A stretch of DNA of 5,422 nucleotides from JAXHUA01 sp034189695 (GTDB lineage Bacteria; Chloroflexota; Dehalococcoidia; E44-bin15). The translations under genes and the position numbers were made by a program. Shown here in pieces: positions 1 through 4,666 of the stretch. The DNA lies in NCBI GenBank assembly GCA_034189695.1, contig JAXHUA010000068.1, positions 1 through 5,422 on the forward strand, read 5' to 3'. The notes beneath the pieces are model-generated. The model ran no database searches. It worked only from the letters and a program-made list of their open reading frames with translations, and was not told where the DNA came from. Position 1 is the first letter of the stretch; the number at the start of each line of letters is the position of its first letter.

Positions 1-102
1 AAAAGAGCCGGGGGGAGCGAAAGGCGCTGCTATTCCCGCCTCCAGGTTGGGGGCCCCGCAAACCACCTCGAATAAGCTGCCTCCCACATCCACCTCGCAC
101 AG
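1..102 (-). pseudogene. Fragment of tRNA-binding OB-fold domain, PheT (phenylalanyl-tRNA synthetase beta) or YtpR type, off the left edge
   Basis: Read on the minus strand in the frame whose first codon is at 102-100, all 34 codons to the window edge are open. They contain CEVDVGG, then VVCGAPN, then a glycine- and proline-rich stretch ending PPGSF. The pattern VDxG - about six residues - VxCGAPN - about ten residues - PG is the hallmark of the tRNA_bind OB-fold at the N-terminus of PheT, also found in YtpR. In PheT this domain precedes the B3/B4 editing and core domains and helps bind tRNA-Phe. The usual preceding residues, around HPNADRL, are absent: going upstream the sequence becomes the transaldolase start in a different frame. 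So this is a fragment without its own beginning, either from rearrangement or from a chimeric join. The family call is fairly safe; choosing PheT over YtpR is a guess from frequency. Confidence 0.6.
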
Positions 103-188
103 GGGTTCGTGGTCACGCCGCATATGACACCAAGTTTCGCCGCGTGGCGAATGTCGTCGATATTCGCTGTGTCCAGGAATATCTGCAT
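30..188 (-). pseudogene. Transaldolase (TalC/fructose-6-phosphate aldolase-like), N-terminal 29 residues only, broken
   Basis: The ATG at 188-186 opens with MQIFLDTANI and continues to GVTTNP at residues 24-29. This is the classic first beta strand and second strand of the small (about 215-residue) TalC/transaldolase family, TIM-barrel enzymes of the pentose phosphate pathway that transfer or cleave dihydroxyacetone units. A good ribosome site lies at 200-195 and the gene starts 41 bases after the pyrG stop, so the two are probably co-transcribed. After TNP, where the family continues with SLI and then KEG or similar, the frame gives an unrelated tryptophan- and arginine-rich tail and stops at TAG (32-30), 52 codons in total. 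From 102 leftwards a different frame encodes a tRNA-binding OB-fold. The catalytic lysine region is therefore missing. The start is recognised with confidence; whether the gene is truly broken in the organism is uncertain. Confidence 0.7.
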
Positions 189-194
189 TCAGCA

Positions 195-200
195 CCTCTC
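195..200 (-). promoter_or_regulatory. Ribosome binding site of the transaldolase start
   Basis: The minus strand reads GAGAGG at 200-195, six bases before the ATG at 188-186. It supports that ATG as a real start and shows that the broken transaldolase began as a normally expressed gene. Confidence 0.6.
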
Positions 201-229
201 ACTCGTTTCTGACATTGCCGCGTCCTCTG

Positions 230-1852
230 TCACAGGGGGAGCTTGTACTGGTCGCCTTCCAGGAGCGCTTCCTTGGCCACTCCGACGAAATCGCGGAAGA
301 TGGGATGCGGCCGGTTGGGACGCGAGTGGAACTCCGGGTGGAACTGAGTGCCAAGCATGAACGGGTGACTGCCTACCTCGCTGATCTCCACCAGTCTCCC
401 ATCAGGCGACAGGCCGCTGAACACCAGACCTGCCTCGCCAAGCACCTCGCGGAACTCATTGTTGAACTCGTACCGGTGGCGATGCCGCTCGTACACCAGG
501 TCCTCACCGTACGCCTGCGCCGCCCTGGTACCCGGTACCAGCTGACAGGGATAGCCGCCGAGTCTCATCGTTCCGCCTTTGCCCTCAACGTCGCGCTGAT
601 CGGGAAGCAGGTCGACTACAGGATACGGAGTCGCCTCATCGAATTCGGTGGAGTTGGGCTCTGACGAGTTAAACACGTGCCGGGCGTACTCGATAACCAT
701 CACCTGCATCCCGAGGCACAGCCCCAGATACGGTATTCGATTCTCCCGCGCGTACCTGGCGGCGGCGACCATCCCCGCGATGCCACGAATGCCGAAACCG
801 CCTGGCACAACGATTCCCTGGACAGAACGGAGCGCATCGTCGTCTGCCTTGAGCTCCTCCGACTGAATCCAGTGCACATCCAGGTCGCGGTGGTGATAGA
901 CCGCGGCGTGGCGCAGCGCCTCCCGCACTGAGATATAAGAGTCATGCAGTTCGACGTACTTGCCCACGATGGCGATGTGGAGCGGGTCCGCCGTGAGCCG
1001 CATCTGGTCGACCAGGCTGCGCCAGTCCCGCAGATCGCTGCTTCGTTGCGGCAAGTCGAGCATATCAACGACCAGATCCCCCAGACCTGCTTCCTCGAGC
1101 ACGAGCGGCGTCTCGTAGATAATGGGAAGAGTGGGTAGGGGCACCACCGCCCTCCGGTCAACGTCACAGAAGAGGGCTATCTTGTCCCTGATTTCCTCCG
1201 TTATCTCGTAGTCGCTACGGCACACAATCAGGTCGGGCTGAATACCTATGCGCCGCAGCTCGTTGACACTGTGCTGCGTGGGCTTGGTCTTCAACTCTCC
1301 CGTGGATGACAGGTGTGGCAGCAGAGTGACATGGACGTACAGAACGTTGTGCCGCCCCATGTCGCGCCTCATCTGGCGAATGGCTTCCAGGAAAGGCAGT
1401 CCCTCTATGTCGCCGACAGTGCCACCCACCTCCACAATGACCACATCGGCCCTCGACTGCTCGGCCACGTTGTGGAATCGACGCTTGATCTCGTTGGTAA
1501 CGTGCGGAACGACCTGTATAGTGCCGCCGAGGAACTCGCCTCGTCGCTCCTGAGAGATGATGGCACTGTATATCTGCCCCGTGGTGACACTTGACGCGGA
1601 CGTGAGGTCCGCATCAATGAAGCGCTCGTAGTGACCCAGGTCTAGGTCGGTCTCCGCCCCGTCCTGGGTGACGAAGACCTCGCCGTGCTGGTATGGGGAC
1701 ATAGTCCCGGGATCCACATTGATATAGGGGTCAAGCTTCTGGACCGTAACTGAGACATTGCGGCTCTTCAGGATCTTGCCTATTGAGGCGGCGGTGATAC
1801 CTTTGCCGACAGAACTAATCACACCGCCAGTAACGAAGATGTACTTGGCCAC
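230..1852 (-). CDS. pyrG: CTP synthase (glutamine-hydrolysing), complete
   Basis: Cytosolic enzyme that makes CTP from UTP, ATP and glutamine-derived ammonia, the last step of pyrimidine nucleotide synthesis. The 540 residues match the usual length (E. coli about 545). The N-terminal synthetase domain (about 1-270) begins MAKYIFVTGGVISSVGKG with the ATP loop at 13-18. It carries Mg-binding candidates D71 (in ETDLDLGHYERF) and E141 (in EVGGTVGDIE), and the UTP-binding KTKPTQ at 188-193. The class I glutaminase domain (about 290-525) has the oxyanion loop PGGFGIRG at 350-357, nucleophile C379 in LGLCLGM, and H505/E507 in QFHPEF, completing the triad. All key residues are present. The start is GTG (1852-1850), fixed by the conserved N-terminus and by AAGGAA eight bases upstream. 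A consensus promoter lies about 125 bases upstream; transaldolase follows 41 bases downstream. Very secure. Confidence 0.98.
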   Translation of the reverse strand: MAKYIFVTGGVISSVGKGITAASIGKILKSRNVSVTVQKLDPYINVDPGTMSPYQHGEVFVTQDGAETDLDLGHYERFIDADLTSASSVTTGQIYSAIISQERRGEFLGGTIQVVPHVTNEIKRRFHNVAEQSRADVVIVEVGGTVGDIEGLPFLEAIRQMRRDMGRHNVLYVHVTLLPHLSSTGELKTKPTQHSVNELRRIGIQPDLIVCRSDYEITEEIRDKIALFCDVDRRAVVPLPTLPIIYETPLVLEEAGLGDLVVDMLDLPQRSSDLRDWRSLVDQMRLTADPLHIAIVGKYVELHDSYISVREALRHAAVYHHRDLDVHWIQSEELKADDDALRSVQGIVVPGGFGIRGIAGMVAAARYARENRIPYLGLCLGMQVMVIEYARHVFNSSEPNSTEFDEATPYPVVDLLPDQRDVEGKGGTMRLGGYPCQLVPGTRAAQAYGEDLVYERHRHRYEFNNEFREVLGEAGLVFSGLSPDGRLVEISEVGSHPFMLGTQFHPEFHSRPNRPHPIFRDFVGVAKEALLEGDQYKLPL

Positions 1853-1860
1853 CCTTAAGG

Positions 1861-1866
1861 TTCCTT
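1861..1866 (-). promoter_or_regulatory. Ribosome binding site deciding the pyrG GTG start
   Basis: On the minus strand AAGGAA (1866-1861) is followed by an 8-base spacer and then GTG at 1852-1850. The spacer is itself the palindrome CCTTAAGG (1853-1860). The site agrees with the conserved PyrG N-terminus and confirms a GTG start. Confidence 0.75.
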
Positions 1867-1907
1867 GCGTGAGGGGAATAGAATCTCCGGCTAAATCTCT
1901 ATACCAA

Positions 1908-1923
1908 AGAAGGAATTCCTTCT
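1908..1923. repeat. Perfect 16-base palindrome in the pyrG leader
   Basis: AGAAGGAATTCCTTCT equals its own reverse complement. It lies in the predicted untranslated leader of pyrG, 56 to 71 bases before the GTG codon. As RNA it could fold into a 6-bp stem with an AAUU loop, extendable by two C-G pairs after a small internal loop. As DNA it has the symmetry of a dimeric-regulator operator. No T-tract follows on the minus strand (TTGGTA), so a terminator is unlikely. The function is unknown. Confidence 0.6.
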
Positions 1924-1982
1924 GGGGGTCTCTCTAGGTCGGCGAACCGTGGGAATGGCTGCCACTTACTACCAGGTATGTT

Positions 1983-2011
1983 ATTATAGTGGTTTTCCTT
2001 GAGCTTGTCAA
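1983..2011 (-). promoter_or_regulatory. Consensus sigma70-type promoter of pyrG
   Basis: The minus strand has TTGACA (2011-2006), a 17-base spacer, and TATAAT (1988-1983), identical to the consensus at both hexamers with optimal spacing. Transcription would start near 1976-1979, giving a leader of roughly 125 bases before the pyrG GTG. This is an exact motif match; activity is inferred. It sits in a locally AT-richer patch of an otherwise GC-rich window, as expected for a real promoter. Confidence 0.85.
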
Positions 2012-2033
2012 GTACAGCAGGTCGCTCACCACT

Positions 2034-2120
2034 CGTCAGGCCCTGGCGAGCGGGGTGCAGGGCCTGCGCTTCGCTCGTGGGACCGCTTGATCGTTGCTTG
2101 ACTTTGGCCAGGGCCTGACG
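2034..2120. repeat. 14-base perfect inverted repeat, arms at 2034-2047 and 2107-2120
   Basis: The left arm CGTCAGGCCCTGGC and right arm GCCAGGGCCTGACG are exact reverse complements separated by 59 bases. Inside, a second pair CGAGCG (2047-2052) and CGCTCG (2072-2077) encloses a third AGGGCCTG copy (2059-2066). The right arm falls inside the spacer of the proposed rightward promoter (2098-2127); the left arm lies 23 bases behind the -35 of the pyrG promoter. A paired operator is one reading; a small mobile or extragenic repeat is another. No flanking duplication was evident. Confidence 0.6.
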
Positions 2121-2127
2121 GTATTCT
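2098..2127 (+). promoter_or_regulatory. Candidate promoter of the FAH-family gene
   Basis: TTGACT (2098-2103, five of six consensus bases) and TATTCT (2122-2127, four of six) are separated by 18 bases. Transcription would start near 2134, about 90 bases before the chosen start codon of the FAH-family gene. The match is moderate, but position and orientation fit. The spacer contains one arm of the inverted repeat, which would suit repression. Confidence 0.4.
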
Positions 2128-2155
2128 TAAGTGTGATACTTGAGGCAGGTGCTCC

Positions 2156-2230
2156 ATGTCGAGTCCCGACCATGTCTCGAAACGAATGCCTGGGCACGGT
2201 GCAACACACGACGAGGTCACAACGGGTTGA
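2156..2230 (+). CDS. Possible 24-codon leader ORF, coupled to the FAH-family gene
   Basis: ATG at 2156 opens MSSPDHVSKRMPGH and ends in TGA at 2228-2230, for 24 residues. GAGG (2142-2145) and AGGT (2147-2150) precede it, the latter five bases away. Its stop overlaps the TTG chosen as start of the next gene in the sequence TTGA, the arrangement seen in translationally coupled pairs. No run of one amino acid suggests classic attenuation, and I do not recognise the peptide. An ORF this short can arise by chance, so this is a candidate only. Confidence 0.25.
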   Translation: MSSPDHVSKRMPGHGATHDEVTTG

Positions 2231-3228
2231 AACTGGCTACCTTTGAAGTGTCCACATCCCTCGGTCCGTTCCTCAGGATCGGCGCTCTAAGCTGCGACAG
2301 GCTCATCGACCTGAATCTGGGATACGTGTGCTACCTGGAGCGGGAGCGGCATCATCCGCGACCATATGTGCTCGCCGCCGCCGTTCTCCCGCCGGACATG
2401 GTTTCCTTTCTTCGCATGGGTAGCGATGCTACAGAGGCGGCGCGGACGGCGATAGACTACGTCACCAGTCGGATGGGTGAGACGGTGCCGGTGGGTCCTC
2501 GTGGCGAGAAGGTGGTGCATGAGCCGGGGGCGGTGAGGCTCAGGGCGCCCGTTCCGCGTCCCAATTCGATAAGGGACTACATGAGTTTTGAGTTGCATGC
2601 GGGCGGGGCTGGCCAGAGACAGCTGCCCGAGGCATGGTATGACATACCCGTCTGCTACAAGGGCAACCCCGACACTGTCATCGGCCCCGAGGACACCATC
2701 TTGTGGCCAAGCTTCACCAACCTGCTGGACTACGAGCTGGAGTATGGCATCTTCATTGGGGAGGAAGGCAGGAACATAGGCCGGGAGGAGGCGGACAGGT
2801 ACATCGCGGGGTACACTATCTTCAATGACATCAGCGCGCGGGATATCCAGAGGACTGAGATGAGCGTCGGGCTTGGCCCGGCCAAGGGCAAGGACACCTG
2901 TAGCGTCATGGGGCCCTATCTGGTGACCCCCGATGAGATCGACGCCAGGAACATGAGGATGGTCGCCCGCATCAACGGCGAGGTGTGGACCGACGGCAAC
3001 AGCGGGACCATGTACCGGACGTGGGCCGACATCATTGAGTTCGCTTCGAAGGATGAGACACTCCACCCGGGCGACTTCCTCGGCTCGGGCACTGTCGGTG
3101 GTGGCTGTGGGGCGGAGCATGGCAAGTGGATCAAGCCAGGCGACGTGGTGGAGTTGGAGGTGGAAGGCATAGGCATTCTGCGCAACCAGGTAGGCGAGAA
3201 GGACGGAGGCAGGAGGAATCCACACTAG
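2227..3228 (+). CDS. Fumarylacetoacetate hydrolase (FAH) family protein
   Basis: Metal-dependent cytosolic hydrolase/decarboxylase family, acting on 2-oxo or beta-diketo acids in aromatic and amino acid breakdown. The chosen TTG (2227) gives 333 residues beginning MKLATFEV, the usual FAH opening, with GAGGT at 2213-2217 upstream. The frame is open from 2140, but the extra 29 residues look unlike the family. The catalytic domain spans about 105-323. Likely metal ligands are E170 and E172 (DYELE) and D201 (FNDISARDIQ). D117 and H124 lie seven residues apart, as D126 and H133 do in human FAH. K222 (GPAKGKD) fits FAH Lys253. GSGTVGG (286-292) and KPGDVVELEVEGIG close the fold. The 103-base gap to the acyl-CoA dehydrogenase suggests one transcript. 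The substrate cannot be assigned; the family also includes decarboxylases, isomerases and hydratases. Confidence 0.9.
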   Translation: MKLATFEVSTSLGPFLRIGALSCDRLIDLNLGYVCYLERERHHPRPYVLAAAVLPPDMVSFLRMGSDATEAARTAIDYVTSRMGETVPVGPRGEKVVHEPGAVRLRAPVPRPNSIRDYMSFELHAGGAGQRQLPEAWYDIPVCYKGNPDTVIGPEDTILWPSFTNLLDYELEYGIFIGEEGRNIGREEADRYIAGYTIFNDISARDIQRTEMSVGLGPAKGKDTCSVMGPYLVTPDEIDARNMRMVARINGEVWTDGNSGTMYRTWADIIEFASKDETLHPGDFLGSGTVGGGCGAEHGKWIKPGDVVELEVEGIGILRNQVGEKDGGRRNPH

Positions 3229-3234
3229 GGTAGC

Positions 3235-3295
3235 CAATCAGCCATGTGTCCATCCACTGCGGTTCAGAACGTGGAAACATGGCAGTTCATGATTG
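3235..3295. repeat. Nested inverted repeat between the FAH-family and acyl-CoA dehydrogenase genes
   Basis: Three pairs of arms nest in order: CAATCA (3235-3240) with TGATTG (3290-3295), GCCATGT (3241-3247) with ACATGGC (3277-3283), and TCCAC (3253-3257) with GTGGA (3271-3275). The loop contains GTTCAGAAC. The stem is interrupted by bulges of 5 and 1 bases and of 6 bases on the right. No T-tract follows, so it does not look like an intrinsic terminator. It ends 19 bases before the ribosome site of the next gene and could tune mRNA processing or stability. Confidence 0.5.
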
Positions 3296-3314
3296 ACCCG
3301 GGTCTTCGAGTTGG

Positions 3315-3324
3315 AGAAGGAGGT
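3315..3324 (+). promoter_or_regulatory. Strong ribosome binding site deciding the acyl-CoA dehydrogenase start
   Basis: AGAAGGAGGT lies seven bases before the ATG at 3332 and nearly matches the full anti-Shine-Dalgarno complement. It rules out the in-frame TTG at 3293, whose 13 extra residues do not resemble the family. Confidence 0.85.
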
Positions 3325-3331
3325 TCATTGC

Positions 3332-4528
3332 ATGGATTTCGAGTTCAGTGAAGAGCAAAAAATGCTCCAGACCACTGTCAGGGATTTCCTGGAGAAGGAA
3401 ATCGCTCCCATCGTCGACGAGCGCGACCGGCAGGGGTCTTACAGCAGAGAGGAGCTTATCGGGTACATCAAGAAGATGATGCCTCTGGGCTTCTACCATC
3501 TGCCCGAGGAGCTTGGCGGCGAGCCCCTTGGAGAGATGACCACCGCCATCACCGGCGAGGAGCTGGCCCGTGTCTGGCCCAGCCTCAGCGGCGCCATCGG
3601 ACTGGCCGGGATGGCCATGGCAGCCTGGTCTATGGCCAGGGGCGCGACCAAGGACAAGCTCCGTGAGAAGATCGTGAAGGGTGAGTCCATCGGCTGTTTG
3701 GCCATCACCGAGCCGAACGTGGGCTCCGATACCTCGGCCATCGAGACTATGCTCACCAAGAGTGGCGACAAGTGGGTTGTCAACGGGACCAAGACGTGGA
3801 TAACCGACGGTTCTGTTGCCGATGTGTGCATAGCCCTCGTCCAGACTGAGAGGGGCAAGGGCCAGGCGGGAATGGCGACCGTTCTTCTCGATAGGGATGT
3901 GTCACCGTGGCAGGCCACCGATTTCCACAAGATAGGCTGGCGGGCGTGTCCCACGTCGGAGCTGGCGTTCGACGACTGCCCGGTGCCCGAGGACAACATC
4001 GTCGTCGCGCCGTGGATGCTCGGGGGAGGCGGCGGCGGCGGTGGCGGTGATTCCGCGGCACAGGCCTACTTCGGTTTCATGCAGCGCTTGAATGGCATAC
4101 GGGCCGGAATGGCTCTGATGTCGGTGGGTATCTCTCAGGCCGCCATCGATGCGTCGATCAAGTTCGCCAAGGACAGGGTGCAGTTCGGCAAGCCGCTCGC
4201 GGCGCACCAGTTGATCCAGGACATGCTGGTCGACATGCTCACCGAGACGTGGTCGGCACGCCTGATGTCGTATCGCGCCATCTGGCTTGGCTCAAAGGGG
4301 CTGAAGAACCGGATGGAGACCTCCCTCGCCAAGGGCTTTGCCACCGAGGCTGCAGTCAGGGTCACCAGCAAGGCGATACAGATACACGGCGCTATGGGTC
4401 TGTCTGAAGAGTACCCGGTGGAGCGATACTTCAGGGATGCCCGAATGCTCACCATGCCTGACGGCGCCACCCAGATCATGAAGCTTATCGTCGGCAGGGA
4501 GGTACTGGGCGTCCGAGCGTACGTATAG
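3332..4528 (+). CDS. Acyl-CoA dehydrogenase family protein, with Asp at the usual catalytic Glu position and a polyglycine loop
   Basis: FAD enzyme expected to oxidise an acyl-CoA to the 2,3-enoyl-CoA and pass electrons to ETF. The 398 residues have normal length. The N-terminal helical domain begins MDFEFSEEQKMLQ. The middle beta domain has the flavin motif ITEPNVGSD (125-133) and WITDGSVAD (156-164). The C-terminal helical domain has DRVQFGKPLAAHQ (281-293), AIQIHGAMGLSEEYPVER and the closing MPDGATQIMKLIVGRE. In the last motif D377 stands where most members have the catalytic base Glu (EGT). The alternative position used by isovaleryl-CoA dehydrogenase appears to be Ile256. Nine glycines (231-239) replace the usual GxxGxGF turn. 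It follows the FAH-family gene in the same direction, suggesting a catabolic pair. The family is certain; substrate and even the dehydrogenase reaction are not. Confidence 0.93.
   Translation: MDFEFSEEQKMLQTTVRDFLEKEIAPIVDERDRQGSYSREELIGYIKKMMPLGFYHLPEELGGEPLGEMTTAITGEELARVWPSLSGAIGLAGMAMAAWSMARGATKDKLREKIVKGESIGCLAITEPNVGSDTSAIETMLTKSGDKWVVNGTKTWITDGSVADVCIALVQTERGKGQAGMATVLLDRDVSPWQATDFHKIGWRACPTSELAFDDCPVPEDNIVVAPWMLGGGGGGGGGDSAAQAYFGFMQRLNGIRAGMALMSVGISQAAIDASIKFAKDRVQFGKPLAAHQLIQDMLVDMLTETWSARLMSYRAIWLGSKGLKNRMETSLAKGFATEAAVRVTSKAIQIHGAMGLSEEYPVERYFRDARMLTMPDGATQIMKLIVGREVLGVRAYV
4022..4048 (+). repeat. GGN codon run coding for nine glycines
   Basis: Nine consecutive GGN codons (GGC, GGT, GGA and GGG, with four GGC in a row) lie inside the acyl-CoA dehydrogenase gene. 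Such short GC-only repeats expand and contract by slippage. The reading frame stays intact on both sides, so it is not a frameshift. Confidence 0.85.
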
Positions 4529-4570
4529 GGGACTTGCGGTCTCCGTCGACGTCCGCTTGTCGGGGCTGGG

Positions 4571-4614
4571 GCACTGCGGTGTGAACCGCCGGTTCGGCAC
4601 GCGCACCGCAGCGC
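4571..4614. repeat. Nested inverted repeat between the acyl-CoA dehydrogenase gene and trpS
   Basis: CTGCGGTG (4574-4581) pairs perfectly with CACCGCAG (4604-4611). It is extended outward by GC/GC after one mismatch and inward by a T-G and a G-C pair. An inner hairpin AACC-GCC-GGTT lies at 4584-4594. The GC-rich stem follows the upstream stop by 42 bases, but the downstream sequence (TCGCGGTTGTGATG) has no T-tract. It may be a transcript-end or processing structure, or a trpS leader element. Confidence 0.55.
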
Positions 4615-4654
4615 TCGCGGTTGTGATGTGCTCGGTGTGCTCCCCCATCTGTAA

Positions 4655-4659
4655 AGAGG
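4655..4659 (+). promoter_or_regulatory. Ribosome binding site of trpS
   Basis: AGAGG ends seven bases before the ATG at 4667, which starts the family-typical N-terminus. No clear promoter was seen in the 138 bases between the acyl-CoA dehydrogenase stop and this start, so read-through from upstream is possible. Confidence 0.65.
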
Positions 4660-4666
4660 CAGGTCA

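Larger units (their letters stand above)
1853..2226. other. Divergent intergenic region between pyrG and the FAH-family gene
   Basis: About 374 bases with no convincing protein gene longer than 24 codons. The pyrG side (1853-2011) holds the ribosome site, a palindrome and a consensus promoter, all pointing left. The other side (2034-2226) holds a 14-base inverted repeat, a weaker rightward promoter and a possible short leader ORF. The motif AGGGCCTG occurs at 2059-2066 and 2110-2117, and its complement at 2037-2044. No T-rich intrinsic terminator was seen. Confidence 0.8.

Noticed and set aside
215..664. Plus-strand ORF of 149 codons
   Set aside because: It lies antisense to the glutaminase end of pyrG, which is complete with its catalytic triad. 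No ribosome site or family feature supports it.
2140..2226. Longer form of the FAH-family protein starting at TTG 2140
   Set aside because: The 29 extra residues are not family-like, while MKLATFEV at 2227 is the usual beginning. GAGGT at 2213-2217 supports the shorter form, although a longer product cannot be excluded.
2287..3237. Long minus-strand ORF of 316 codons
   Set aside because: It lies wholly antisense to the FAH-family gene, whose translation matches a known family with its active-site residues. The antisense product has no recognisable motif and is a typical shadow in GC-rich DNA.
3289..3351. Short ORF from ATG 3289 overlapping the acyl-CoA dehydrogenase start
   Set aside because: It has no ribosome site of its own, and the strong site at 3315-3324 lies inside it and clearly serves ATG 3332.
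4573..4612. T-box riboswitch for trpS
   Set aside because: Only a loose resemblance to the T-box core is present, with an inserted base and a mismatch. The 138-base gap holds no Stem I with a specifier loop and no terminator with a T-tract.
4627..4642. Direct repeat TGTGCTC, two copies two bases apart
   Set aside because: Two seven-base copies are too short and too few to claim a binding site or array.
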